DNA of 64,000 nucleotides from Culex pipiens pallens (lineage: Eukaryota > Arthropoda > Insecta > Diptera > Culicidae): positions 143,778,756 through 143,842,755 of the forward strand of contig NC_068939.1 of assembly GCF_016801865.2 (NCBI RefSeq), written 5' to 3'. The notes beneath the pieces were generated by a model. That model was not told the origin of the DNA, did no database searches, and saw only the letters and a program-made list of their open reading frames with translations. This document shows positions 23,700 to 35,850 of the stretch, in pieces (the first letter of the stretch is position 1; the number at the start of each line of letters is the position of its first letter). Both the position numbers and the translations under genes were made by a program.

Positions 23700-25400
23700 A
23701 TTAAATTTTATTCCATGAAATTTGAAAAAAAACATGGATGTTGGCATTAAATTCACATATTTCTTGCAGAGAGCCGGAAAAGTGAATTGTTTATTTAAAA
23801 ACCTGCCTATTTTATAACTCTATTAGGGTTTCCAAATCAAACAGACTCCACCTTTTGTCCGCCCAAGTTCATGTTGATTCAGCGATCAATGGCCGTCCGT
23901 CCAAAAATAGACCTTGGATATCCTCGAAGCGGATTATGTTTTATGATGATTGCTACCACCCTGGCGTCGTTGCCGTCGTCCAGACAAAAAAAAAATCAAA
24001 CATTGGGTGGAGTTTTCCTCCCCTGATTGTGGGGATAAACAGAAAACACTGTTTATCAAACACAACACATGTGCATACCAACACAGAGCGGCGTGTGGCC
24101 TTTGGGAAGTTTTTCGCCTTCCGGCGGGAAAAAGGTCCTGCTTTCGAGCATTCTACGTTCGACGTTTGAGTTTACGAATGATTTGGAAGGGTAAACATTG
24201 GAGGACTATTTTTTTGGGTGCGTTCGTTAGGCAGGATTGTCGGTTGCAAAAGGGTGGAAAATCTTTTGAAAATTGTTACTTATTGGCGTGGCATTGGGAA
24301 ACTTTGGAAACAACGAAGGCAAAAAAAAGTTGATTGCAAGCTCATCCAATCCACAAAAGTATACCGTGATTGAATGTGCGACTTTCAGGTCTGTTTATCT
24401 GTGCTGTAACTTAAAATTTCACCTTATTTGCGGAACCATTTTTAACTAGCACAACCGAGAAAAACTATATCGATAAGAGCTTTCCCAGACCTTTCCTTTG
24501 GTCGAAGAAGTCCCGAGCGAAACACAAAATATATATCAATTTGCAAAGGCAAGCGGGGCGTTCAAAGCCTAACGAGCGATTGATGGGTTTCGATATTTCA
24601 GCCGATTTAGTCACGCCATGTAGTCGGGGAATAAATTTGACATTCGAACGACTCTGCTGTTCGATTGAAATGTAAATACCTCGAGAAAGGGTTCACGTCG
24701 TGCCTCTTGTTGATCTTTGAGAGGGCGAAGGCGCGACTGTTTCCTGGCGCTGCAAACATTTCGCTCTACCTTGGCAGAATACTTGAATGAATGATATTCC
24801 TCAATGTTTCGCAATATATTCCAAACTCAATCGTTCGTAAAAACGCACACGTGACAATAATTCGAGCGAGAACGGAGGCTTAGAGTGGGAATGCGAGAAG
24901 CCTTTTTCGTGACAAGCTGCGCGGAATGTTAGAAGGTATACAAATTAAAAACTGGGTCATATTATAAAAATATTTGTTAAGGGTTTGGTATTATTTTATT
25001 GATGTATTATTTGAATTACTAAAAAAATCAGCATTGATTTTTTTGACATTTTTGAAATGCATACGGCCAATGTCAACTACTACTGAAATGTATTTAACCA
25101 ACTGATTTTTTTATGTATTATGGTGTTAGTTTGGTATGTTTTGAAGATATTGTCATGATAGTTTTTTGCAGTTCGCCAAAACTGTGTACAGGGTGGCTAC
25201 AATAATGAATGTATTTTGGAACACTATTTTAAAAACGAAACAGTTATGTCAATAATGATTTTAAATTTTGCTAAAATTGACATTTGAGTGAAAAAGGCCA
25301 TTTGGGTTATTATTTTGTGTGATTATGTCAAAATAAATCACCAAATATACGAAATATCACCACAAACTGGACCTTATCACTACACCTTAGGGAAGGGAAC
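23700..25400. other. CapaR intron 2, mostly unique DNA
   Basis: 23830-24940 is relatively GC-rich and appears unique. No gene, domain or RNA recognised. The overlapping 104- and 127-codon open frames here lack any feature of a real protein. Confidence 0.4.
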
Positions 25401-25401
25401 T

Positions 25402-25606
25402 TGCCGAGCTTCCGTGGCCGTGAGGTTACGGGTTTCGCCTTGTAAGCGGAAGGTGATGGGTTCGATTCCTGTCTGGCTCGGCAAAGTCAGATCCCTTAAA
25501 AGAGTAAATATGCTCACTTGGAATACTGACCGGTAGGGGATGGGTTTCGACTAGCGGCGTGTTGGGTTTCCAATCCAGAGGTCGTGAGTTCGATTCTCGT
25601 ACCGGG
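25402..25606 (+). mobile_element. Twin-like SINE with two tRNA-related halves
   Basis: Two tRNA-like units are arranged in tandem. Unit 1 (about 25402-25482) has A-box CGTGGCCGTGAGGTTACGGG, B-box GGGTTCGATTCC and a pairing acceptor arm (GCCGAGC with GGCTCGGC). Unit 2 (about 25530-25606) has B-box GAGTTCGATTCTC and arm CCGGTA with TACCGG. They are separated by a spacer of about 47 bases. This matches the architecture published for Twin in Culex pipiens (two tRNA-Arg-related regions and a short spacer). No obvious target duplication was found. Confidence 0.75.
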
Positions 25607-25619
25607 AAGTGAAGTTTAA

Positions 25620-26105
25620 GTTTAATGGAAAAAACTTTTTTTTTCTGAAGGTTCCCTGGCCGAAATTAATAAACCGATATTGTTTTGTTTGGCCATTAGG
25701 GTGACCTACGTTGCATTAGGGTGGTCCGAAACATGGCCATTTTCTTCTATTTTCGCAAAAACCACATTTAAAAAAAATCATAACATTTCAAGCGATTTTA
25801 TCTGTTTGGACGCAAATGAAAGGGCATTAGTTGGCCTTGCAATAAAAAGTAGTAAGAAGTTTAAAAATCTAGCCTATCTTTGAAAAAGTTGTTTGAAACT
25901 TTAAAATGCCATTTTGACGGTGTCTATATCTGAAAACATTTTGGTCGGTTCCTTGGACAATTTTACGTATTACACAATTTAGACCGACAAAGTGGCATTA
26001 ATCCAGATAAGTGGGAAAATTACGCATTTTCAGGGGAAAAATAACACATTTTTTCTGACACAAAAGATGTAACCCTTCCCAGATGTAATATTAGCATGAT
26101 TTTTT
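25620..26105. other. CapaR intron 2, probable decayed repeats
   Basis: Phrases such as TAGGGTGGTCCGAAACATGG and GGGAAAATTACGCATTTTC suggest old transposon sequence. No gene. Confidence 0.35.
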
Positions 26106-26107
26106 AC

Positions 26108-26445
26108 TGTGTACTTAATCCACCTATAGTTGGTTGATGCCTTCCTCAAATGTATATATAAATTACATGTAGTATCTTTAGTCAAAATAGTAGCATGATG
26201 TATCCGTATATCATTTTCGTCAAAATATCAGAGATCTGACTTCAAAAATTGTATAATTAGCGCTGAAGTGTTATAATTTTTGATAGGGTTATCAGATCTT
26301 TAAAATTTGTGGAACATTGGAAAGTTCTTACCTATCCAACGATGGGTCATACTTTTAGTAAATTATCTAAGATCCGACATAGAAAAAGTGTATAATTAAC
26401 ACTTTCATTTTTCGAGTGATTTCTTAGCCTTCCTCAGTAAGGTGA
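26108..26445 (-). mobile_element. Dispersed CCTTCCTCAC repeat, short internal-deletion copy
   Basis: Begins TTAATCCACCTATAG with GATGCCTTCCTC and ends GCCTTCCTCAGTAAGG, so both family ends are present about 340 bases apart, with most of the body deleted. Inverted relative to the 9351 copy. Confidence 0.6.
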
Positions 26446-27141
26446 GAGTTGAAAAATTGGTCTGACAATCCTGCCATATTTTAAAAATACTTTGCTGCTC
26501 AACAAAAGTTTTATGTAGGACCAAACCAAAATGAATTAAACATTTTAAAAAAGAATGATAAAAATACAAAAATGGAGCATGTGAGGACAATTGCAAAGGT
26601 TTATGTAAGAGCTTAAACAAATCCAGAGGTTTTTTTCTGAAGATTTTTGCTTTGGGTGTTTCTGAAACCACTTTGAGTATTCAAAACAAATAAAACATGA
26701 TTTTTTATTGATTGGACCTTTAAAAAAAACTCCAGAAATAGGCAATTTATAACCCTTTACGTGGTTTGCATCAGCACAGCTACTACACATACCTATATGC
26801 TAATTAAAACTCGCTTAGAAACAAAGTTTCACGTCAACAACCGGACACCGGACGAGGTGCGTAAATCAGAAGAAACAAATAACTGAAACAGGAAATTAGC
26901 TGTGAAATTAAATTGCTATCAGTTGCCAAGTCCCACGGATGATCGACGTGTCTGTCATCCATAAACATCACACGGGCTATCGTGTGTCCACAGTTCATCA
27001 TTCTACGTAGAGAAGAAGTTCGTAAACACACTGGCAACCTGAGCCTCTAATTGAAGGGTCCGCTGGAAGGAAATGAAATCCAGGTCGATTTTTCTAAGCC
27101 TAAATTTGTATAAGGGAACTGTCAAAATTCAAGTTTAACTA

Positions 27142-27253
27142 CCGTCATCAGGGGTGACATTGGGTCTGGGGGGTGAGATTGGGTCATACAAAAATGCTGA
27201 AATTTTTATGACCCAATCTCACCCTCCAGACCCAATGTCACCCCTGATGAAGG
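27142..27253. mobile_element. 112-bp hairpin MITE, copy 2
   Basis: Same length and sequence as the 5875-5986 hairpin with a handful of differences, flanked by TA (27140-27141, 27254-27255). Confidence 0.85.
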
Positions 27254-27338
27254 TATTAAAAAACTTTTGGAGTTTTTTGGTTCATCAAATTTAATCGTTG
27301 AATTATTATATTTTTTGAGTGAATAGATATTTGCATAT

Positions 27339-29347
27339 GAGCAACTCTCTACGAAATCGGCCGATTTTGACCATTTTTAATTTTTGTATTTTTTGATTTG
27401 ACTTGAAACTTTGTGGGGGCCTTCCCTATGACTAGGGTTAGTGAATTTTCACGATTTCGCGGACAGCGTGAAAATCGTGAAATTTGAAGATTTCCGTGAA
27501 ATCCCGTGAAATTTATCAATTTTCTCAAATCAATTCATTAAAATAACAACATAATAAATATTTCAATCATAAAGACCTTTAAAGTAAATTTTATAAGATT
27601 TAAATTGAAAAGCGTATGAACCATTTGAAGAATTGTTAGCAAAACAAACATTAACATGAAATTGATACAACATTTACTGAGAAGTGAATTCTGTGAATAC
27701 TTAAATGATGTTAACAAAAATCAGTCAAAGAAGAAAAAATATTTTAGGAATTTATTTTTTATAAATTTTGTCTCTTTCAACCAAAACTTTTTAAAATTGA
27801 CTAAACAAGTATATCGTGATTATTTTTTAAAGATTGCACAGATTTTTTAAGTTGTACTGATTTTTAGAAATCAATTAAAAGCAAATATTCACATTCAGTG
27901 AATAAAGTCGTCTTACCCTTTTCTTCCGATCAATTATATATCCGGAGGAGCAAAAAAAAAGATTGAAAAATTTAATTCCATCAGAGAAGAGGAAGAAAAA
28001 TATTGAGAAAATATTTTGCTATTTTCTTGATACTATAAACAATAGTTTATCAGTTTTTCTTAGGAAACTATCTGAATTTAACTTTTTTTCATTCGGCATT
28101 ATAACAATTTAGCTACCGTAAACTGGGGTCAATCGGGACACATGGGGCGAATTGGGACAGCAGTTTTTACCATGTTGGAGCACAATATTTTGATTTTTCT
28201 GGTTGGTTTCGGTTAGAACAGACTCAGGCCAACAAAATGTATACATCCATATCCAAATTTAAAAGCTTTAAGTGCTCTAAAAAATGCTGTCCCTATTCAG
28301 ACTGTAGTCCCGATTCACCCCAGATTTCGGTATTATTTAATTTGAATTTTGAAAAATATAATTTTAAAAGATGTTGAAAGATTCATGCTTGGTTTATTCA
28401 AGATTAAAAAATAGTTTTTTTTTATCTTCAAAATCACATTTTAAGAACATTTCAGATTTTTCTGAGCCTGTTTAATTTTCACGATATTTGATTATTTGGG
28501 TGGATGGTTTCCGTGGAAGTTATTTTTTTTTGTTTTCTGATTTTGAATAAAATTTTGAAGATTTTGTTACAGATTTAATTTAGTTTTTGAAAAGTGAGAT
28601 GAAAACCTTAAAGCTATTTTTACTGGGCAAAATGTCGCAAAAAAGTTATTTTAATTGTAAGATTGTTTTGTTAAATTTGACTTTGATTTAAAATTCAATA
28701 AAATTTAATATGTTAAATTAGTAGCAAATCAGCGAAAACTGTTAAGCTATATTAGTCGAATATTTAAAAAGCAGCTCAATAAATGACAATACGCATGCCC
28801 TACATTTTTTTGTTTGAAAATATTTATAGAGCCCATCCATAAACCATGTGGTTTTTTTTAATTAATCAAATAATTTTTTGTGTTACGTTGAAATTAAGTT
28901 AAGATTTTTTTAGTTTATTGAAAAATAATATGTAATTAAGCATAAAAAGTACTTTCTGAAAGTCTAACATGAAATTTTCATAGTTATTTTAATAATTTTC
29001 ACGTTCCGCGAAATTTCCGTGAAATTTGGTGTTTTGAAATTAAGGTACCCGTGAAATTTGCAATTTTTGAGCGTGAAAAATCACTAAATTTCTCAAAAGT
29101 CCTCAACAATACCTACAACTTTGCCGAAGATACCAAATTGATCAGAAAATTCACTCAAAAGTTACAGCTGTTTGAATATTTACATACCATTTTTGTATGG
29201 ACAGCAGCCAAAATTGTATGGAGACTTGTATGGATGAACCAATCACACAAAATAGTTTATTTGGTCATAGGGAAGGCCCCCACAAAGTTTGAGCCTAATC
29301 GAAAAATACAAATTAAATCCATTTCCGGTTTTGGTAGAGAATTGCTC
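27339..29347. mobile_element. Fold-back element with ATAT duplication, interrupted
   Basis: Left end GAGCAACTCTCTACGAAATC; right end complement GAGCAATTCTCTACCAAAAC. ATAT flanks both sides (27335-27338, 29348-29351). The arms pair over about 100 bases each (TGTGGGGGCCTTCCCTATGA and its complement) and are separated by a second element that starts TAGGGTTAGTGAATTTTCAC near 27433 and ends near 29094. Same family as 57539-59242. Confidence 0.7.
28116..28330. mobile_element. 215-bp TA-flanked MITE
   Basis: Ends CCGTAAACTGGGGTCAATCG and complement CCGAAATCTGGGGTGAATCG with TA duplication (28114-28115, 28331-28332), followed by inverted CGGGAC motifs and GCTGTCCC near the right end. Its ends resemble those of 4172-6908. 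A fragment of the same body lies near 8637-8690. Confidence 0.75.
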
Positions 29348-29389
29348 ATATACGTATCGACTCTTTCAAAAATGAAAATATCTTAGTTT

Positions 29390-30030
29390 AAACTTTCTTT
29401 CAACGGGTTTCCTGCTCGATGCGAATTCCATCTCAATTTTACTGAAATTTCCTCCACATCGCATTGAATCTCCTGTGCCAGCTTTCGCCTCCTTTCCAAG
29501 AGGTTCCCCACTCTAATCCAGTTTCCGCCCCCAGTGGCGTCGTCAAGTTGACTCTCAGCGGACGCCATCTGACAAAACGAAGCGGTTGTGACGTGACTTG
29601 TCAACGTAGAGACGGGAGTCACGAACCCTGCGGGTGACGTCGCCATACGCATCTAAGTGGATTACTCCGGAAGAAATTTTGTATTCGAATGCACACGTGG
29701 GAGTGGAAAAGTTTTTTGGCACGTCGAAGGGCCTTGGCCGCTAGGACTTCTTTTTTGAGGAGCTCGGATTCACAAGTTCATGACCAGATTATCGTCCTTC
29801 TCTGTGGGGATGGTGCAACGAAATCGTAATTCAATTGATGAATGCCAGATGTGATTCCCAGGTGTGGAGCGTTAGCTTCGATTAAGTTAGGAAACGAATT
29901 TTCTGGGAAACACAATTTCCCTGGTAATACCGTTCGTGACAAGGTTCTGAGAGAGGTGGTTGACTCAGGTGAGGTTGATTTTTAATTTTGTTGTGCTTTT
30001 GAGGACATGCTACAATCCATTATAAACTGT
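29390..30030. other. CapaR intron 2, unique DNA next to exon 2
   Basis: GC-richer, single-copy-looking sequence at the 5' end of the 26.9 kb intron. No exon with splice signals was found. Confidence 0.4.
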
Positions 30031-30074
30031 TTATAAACATTGTAGTTTAGCCTCAAGAGAGGTCAATGACTTAC

Positions 30075-30225
30075 CAAGAAGCAGCAAAATCAGATCCGAT
30101 ACAGCCAGGCTGAACAGGTAATAGTTGGTGGCGGTGTGCATCGCCGGGTGCCGGATGATGACGAGACATACGATTAGATTACCAATCACGCCGGTAACGA
30201 GGATGCCCACGAAGAGGATGGTTAC
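30075..30225 (-). CDS. CapaR: CAPA receptor, coding exon 2 (TM1-TM2)
   Basis: Residues 146-195 plus one base of codon 196. The acceptor is TTTCTCTTCCAG ending at 30226 and the donor is GTAAGT from 30074. The exon encodes TM1 with the GNLIVCLVI motif (the conserved Asn of helix 1), the short intracellular loop RHPAMHTATN, and TM2 with LFSLAVSDLILLLLG (the conserved Asp of helix 2). The HTATNYYLFSLA stretch is characteristic of the neuromedin-U/pyrokinin/CAPA receptor group. It is separated from exon 1 by about 17.7 kb and from exon 3 by about 26.9 kb, both filled with transposon remnants. Phase 0 in and phase 1 out match the neighbouring exons. Confidence 0.92.
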
Positions 30226-30343
30226 CTGGAAGAGAAACAAGAAATGGGAATAAAATGTTATAACAATTTAGATTAAAAAAATGATTGTACGATTTTCCAA
30301 CTAATTTGGGGTTTTGGATGTTGGAGAGGTAATGTGTTGTACA

Positions 30344-30526
30344 CACCGAGAAAAAAGAGTTTCCAAAATCGTGAACCAGCGTTCATGAAAATGGGAACCA
30401 CGAACAAAGTGTTCAAATTTCATGGTACGCTTTTCAAAATCGTACCATGGGATTTGAACACTTTGTTCGAGGTTCCCATTTTCATGAACGCTTGTTTACG
30501 ATTTTGATAACTCTTTTTTCTCCATG
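30344..30526. mobile_element. Hairpin element with CACSGAGAAAAAAGAG ends, copy 1
   Basis: About 180 bases, nearly fully palindromic: arms include GCGTTCATGAAAATGGGAAC and its complement, with the centre at GGTACGCTTTTCAAAATCGTACC. It lies 119 bases upstream of CapaR exon 2, in intron 1. Second copy at 47286-47461, in the same intron. Confidence 0.8.
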
Positions 30527-30569
30527 CATTTTACAGCATTTTTCGGACATTTCGCAAAAAAAAAACTGC

Positions 30570-32664
30570 ACGGAGAGACTGTGCCCAGAAATTTTAACAA
30601 TTAAAATTGTTGATTTTACTTTCGTAAATTTTAACAAAAACGTACTTGTCACTGCCAATTTTCAGTTAAATTAACCAAAATTCATTATTAATTTAATAAC
30701 CTGTTTGTTGAAAATGCTATAGGCAAAAAGCTAACAGATTTCCCGAACTCGAATGAACGTGCTCGACTGTTAGCTTTGGTTTTAGGAAATTAAAAATTTT
30801 GCTGGTTGAATGAAATTAACAATTGGTTAAATATTTAAAAGATGAACTTGGGTTTGTTTACGTCTGTCATTTGAAGTCAAGATTCGAACAAGCGCGGTCG
30901 ATTTGTGGAGTTTGTGTTGTTAATTATGAAGTGAGAGGATGTGAAAGGTAAAAATTACACTATTTGGCTAATGTTGAAGTGGCAAATCAAAGTGTTGCAA
31001 CTGGGGAGGTAGAATTGGTGAGTAGGTTTGCTGATGATTTCTTTGCAGGTGATAAACTATGAAGAGCAAGAGGACGACTTTCGCCATGAGGACCTCTAAT
31101 GCGAGTGAGTTGAACACGTTATACGAATGTTTGACGGAAAGAGAGGGCAGTAGAAGGGAGATGCGGGCCAACTCTTCACGGATAGAGCAGCCCGGGCAAA
31201 TTTAACAAAATGTTGGTTAATCCAAGTAAGTATGGGTTTATTTCTGCACAATAATTTATGTTATGTGATTCTTATTAGAAAACTGAATCATTAAAAAGCT
31301 TCGTGCTTACGACGGATAAAATCTTTATGAATCATTCTTTTTTTCAGAATCATCAATTAAAAAATACATTGAAATGCGTACACACGACATCATAAAAATA
31401 GAGATGAAGTAAAATATCAAAAAATAAAAATATATAAAGAAGATAATTATTATCTTGAAAGTTTTGTTGCATTACGACTGCTCAATAAACTGGAAAGTTA
31501 AACTCAGAATTTTTTTTCAGGAATCGGAGTACGTTGAATAAATTGAATCAAATGCAGTGAAAGTGTGTTGCCAAAAGTAATTGTTAAATTAATGCAAGCT
31601 TGGTAAGTATCATTATTGATATTTCTTCTTTCCTCATCCTTTCCTCATTAATTTACGTTCCTTTTTTCAGTTTATAGCCGAAATTAGGAATTTTGTATTA
31701 AATTACTAATAAATTTCACATGTCTATTTGCAGCAAAAGGTTCACTTTGGTGAAAATTCTGTGTACCACCACACGAAAAATAACTAAACCTGAGACCGTT
31801 GTAGATGATGATGACTTATCGGATGATTTCACAGTGATGGTAAGTGAATACAACACTTAATTTTATACAACATAATAAAAATATAAGCTTAAAACTTGGT
31901 GAAAATTTTGCTTGGTTTCTATTTTTAAGGAATTCACGAAAAATTTGTAATATGCTTTTTTATCATTTTTATAGATAAATGCAACGTAATTTTTTAAAAC
32001 ATTAGTAAAACTTTACATGTTTTATAACAACAGTTAAAAAAAGTTTTGTTTTGATGCTTTTTAACAGTAATTTAATGACTTAATGCAAAAAAAAAATAGT
32101 ACAAAACGTTAAATTTTTAGGCAGAAATAATGCGAATATAAACACACTTAGCATTAATTTGTGAGGCATTATTACAAAATTTACTGCAAATTCAATAAAA
32201 ATATTGCTAACAACAGCTAATTATTGACTACATGTACGAATATTTTTCTGTATTCAAGTAAGACATTAGTTAAAATATAGCTAGAAATTCGGCCCAGCCT
32301 ATATCGTTAGATAATTAAAGAAAATATATATCAACACTTACATAAATTATGTCTAATTAAGAAATGTTTTGTTATAAACCACTAATAATTTGCTGCATGC
32401 AAAAATATTTCGGTTGATACAACGAAAAAAATTGTTGAAAAATAGTTGAAAAATATGTCCCAGCCAGTTTTTAACAGAATATTCCACAATATTTCAGCTG
32501 AAAACAAGAAATTTTTAGTTAATTTTCTGAAAAAAATATTCTAGCAGTCGACTGCTAGAATTTTTTTCGGCCATTTAACCAACAAAAATGGAAATTCCAA
32601 CTATTTTTTAAGTTAATTTTAGTCACTGGTGGTCAGCAATTTCGGGTTAACAATCATCTCCGTG
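30570..32664. mobile_element. CACGGAGA-ended element carrying a multi-exon mini-gene
   Basis: Ends CACGGAGA (30570) and TCTCCGTG (32657-32664), matching the ends of the hairpins at 30344 and 47286. The interior has a series of canonical splice sites on the plus strand: acceptors ending 31048 (TTTCTTTGCAG), 31347, 31520, 31670 and 31733 (TCTATTTGCAG), and donors GTAAGT at 31226, 31603 and 31840. An ATG ORF of 48 codons sits in the 31049-31225 exon. No transposase is recognised. It lies antisense in CapaR intron 1. Confidence 0.55.
31059..31205 (+). CDS. Short ORF in the mini-gene of the 30570-32664 element (unrecognised)
   Basis: 48 codons beginning MKSKRTTFAMRTSNASELN and ending SSRIEQPGQI. 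Basic and hydrophilic, in an exon bounded by a good acceptor (31048) and a GTAAGT donor (31226). Its stop is before the donor. A further exon (31734-31839) has an open frame rich in Asp near its end (VVDDDDLSDDFTVM). No domain recognised, so coding status is uncertain. Confidence 0.25.
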   Translation: MKSKRTTFAMRTSNASELNTLYECLTEREGSRREMRANSSRIEQPGQI

Positions 32665-35235
32665 TGATGAATCATCTTAGAAATAGCAAAAAAAAAAAAA
32701 AGCAATCTGCAGATGCAATCTGCATGCTAACCTCATTCTCTTTATTTATTTAGAAATGAATAAAAATAACCTTCCCATAAGATCTTTGCACTTCCCATCG
32801 ATTTTCGAATTATGGTTTCCGCTTTGTTAAACAGAAGCACCAGAAACCAACTTCAATGTCCCGCAGCAGATCAAGTGCACGAGACCAACCGAAATGGAAT
32901 GCCGCTTGCGGCTGTTTGGCGCAAAGTTGTTGTTCTGTGCGCGTTATTGCGTTCCAATTTTCCGCACAAATCCTGTGAATCGAACAATCTGGCTGAAGAG
33001 AGAAAAGGCACAAAGCGCGTTGAGCATCAGTCGGTAAATATTTAACTTCAGACACTTGTGATATGAGATAACTTTTCCAATTTTTATTTTCCCGCCGGCT
33101 TTCCAGAGAGGGGTGGTCATCGCAGGGCCTGGCCACGTGCTGTCATTTGACTTCAGAGGGTATTCCGTGGGGATTTGTGCTGGGGGAAGTTTTAGTTACA
33201 GACGGTGGACCGGCGATAAATTGGACGGGTGTCCCCTTATTAAACTTTTATAGTCCTGGATATCGTTCCAATTGAACAACGGCTCAAAATCTAAAAATAA
33301 AGTCCCTATCGAAAAGTGCAAACCCCAACTTAGACCACGAGATTGACAATACCAGCCTCAAAATCATTCTTTAAGCTTTTGATTCCAAAAATTGAGACAA
33401 AATCCAACCGTTATTTTCAGATTTTTATTTTTGTGGAAATCATCCTCCGTTCAATTTATTTTTAGAACAAAACTTGTCGCGCCACCTGACTGCCTTGTGG
33501 CCGTCCTAACCAATTTTGGAGGTTTCGCTCGAGCGATTACCTTCAGGGCGGGCTCCTTGCCGGTACATTACACAAAAAGATTTATTCCGGCGATTACCTT
33601 AAAACACATGAAAAATCATTTAAGTTTTGAGTGTGTTTTAGAATGTTGCTTCCTTTGAAGTATTTCTGTGCAGTTTTGGTCAATCTATCTTCATTTTAAA
33701 CAAAAAATCGATTTTTTCACCGTGCAGCCGGTTGGTATGTGGCCAAATTTTCAGCTTCTTGGCCCAGGACGTTCAGTGGCCACACAAACTGTGCTAGGAC
33801 GTTTTTCCCAGTAACAACGTGTGCTCAGTGTGGGGCCAGGTTGGGAAAACCAGGTGTTGTGGGATGTCATGGAGCGGAAAAAAGGAATAAAAACAGAGGT
33901 TGGCTCTCGGATTTAGAACAACTTCAAATTGTGTTTTTGATGAATTTAAAGTTTTTGAAGATAAATGACAAATTCAATGATGAAAAACAGAAATTAAATT
34001 TATTTAAAATCTTCAATATTTTAAGGACCACCCTAACGCAGATTTGCGTGGAAAGTTATGACAATTCCGCGTCGCAAATGTAGAAATAAAGAAAATTCAC
34101 CGGAAATTGTCCCCCTTCCTAAAGCAAAACACACCTGGCCACCATGCCTGCAGCCTGGCGGGGTGCCTGCCCAACCAGACGGGAAGACTTGCCTCTATTT
34201 AGCATAAATCAAACCCAGCCCCCGAAGGCTTGTGGTCCGCGGAGGAAAAACATAACAGGGCAAGTGTTTGGAATACCAATCGCAAAAAGTTTTTCCTAAC
34301 CGCCGCCGGAATGTTTGCTTTATGGGTTCGATTTTGCTCGTCCACGTGACGGTTGGACCCTTTTTCAATTTGTCCGGAATTGGCCGGCCCACGGAGCCGA
34401 TGTCTGGAACAAATTGACATTTTAAGAGGGAGAACGAGAGAACGGATCAAATTTCCGGCTGCTGGGACTGGTAATAGAACGATGATTTCTGGAGCAACAT
34501 TTGAAAAGGACACATAAGCATTTTGACAGCTGCAACTATTTTGCAATTTCCCAGACAATAGGCAACTATTTTATAAAACCCATAGTGTTAAATGGTAGCT
34601 GAGGAGGTCAGCTATTGTTTCCCATTTCGAGTTTTGAGAAAAAGTTCCCTTAAACTTAAGAAAAAACCAACATAGTTCAAACTGTCAAAATGCTTATCCG
34701 CCCTTTTCTCGTGTTGCTCCAGATTTGAAGACGTAACATAAAGCCAAATGTGTTGCCATTTGGTGGAGAATCATTGGATTTTATGTGCAACTTAAGTGGA
34801 CTCACATGTTGACGAGTCCTTGACAAATTAAGGACTCGACATCATGTGAGATTTTCTAAATGCAAAATTCAGAAGCGTAATTTCAAGTTTGATTGATTGG
34901 TTCTAAATTCAGTTTTATTTCAGGCATACCATCTGAATAAAGTTAATCAGAAATCGAGATTTACAGCACGACTTGGGCGTTGCATATTAAATTCATTCTT
35001 CGTTTCACTTTCGAGAATTTTGTAAAAGTACTCCCTCGGAAGTTGATAGGTAACTACAGCCACCCCAAAAATATATTTGATTTTAAAATCAGAGCTAAGA
35101 TGGAGACCCTTCCAATGAGATAGATGCCACTCACAAATTACGTAACATATTTTCGAGGGTTATAGACCACCTAAACTCTTTGTAGCTTTTGAAATATAAA
35201 ATCAGTTTAAAATCAATCAATCAATCGTCCAAAGG
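32665..35235. other. CapaR intron 1, mainly unique DNA
   Basis: 32800-34560 is GC-richer and single-copy in appearance. Several short open frames on both strands show no recognisable motif and no splice-supported structure. No RNA gene seen. Confidence 0.4.
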
Positions 35236-35239
35236 GACA

Positions 35240-35850
35240 TTCTTACGAAAAATTTGCTGAAATTTTCGGAAAAAATATTTTTAAAGGCACACGATTCTAA
35301 ATCTAAGTCGTGTGTCTTTGAAAATATTATATAAAAATTCAAAAAACTTGCCAAAAATGGTCAAAATCGTCACTTTTTCCAAAATACTTTTTCGTAAAAT
35401 TCGGATAACTTGTGGTGAATATATGAAAATCCCTTATGTTTATATATCCGAATTTTGGTTCATGTCTGCTCTACAACTTTGTATAATATTTTTGCACTCT
35501 AAAAAGTAACCTTGCAAAGTTACAAAAAACACGTAATTTTGTTTAAATGAAATAATCACCTCTGGGTTATTGCAGATTCAAAAAAGTAAATTAAATTTCC
35601 CATAGAATGGCATGTCTCACGATTTTTGACAGTTGAGTAAAAGGAAATGGCAGCGATTTTAAAAACATTTTTCATCTTGGTAAAAATCCAGAAAAATTAA
35701 AAGGGCCATACCACCCCACCGTCACAAGATATCGAAAAATGGACCTCGGATTCGTGATCAAGGACCTAAAATACTTCTTAAAGCAAAGTTTCATGAAAAT
35801 CAAATAGGGGTCGCGGAAACTGCTGTGTGAGTTGGCGAAAAATGACCTTA
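35240..35850. mobile_element. Diverged fold-back arm (GGGTAATTCTC family)
   Basis: Follows, with many differences, the right arm of the 55526-56876 palindrome: CTGCTCTACAACTTTGTA, CACCCCACCGTCACAAGATA, ACCTCGGATTCGTGATCA and CTGTGTGAGTTGGCG occur in the same order. Only one arm is present. It abuts the microsatellite at 35851. Confidence 0.6.
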
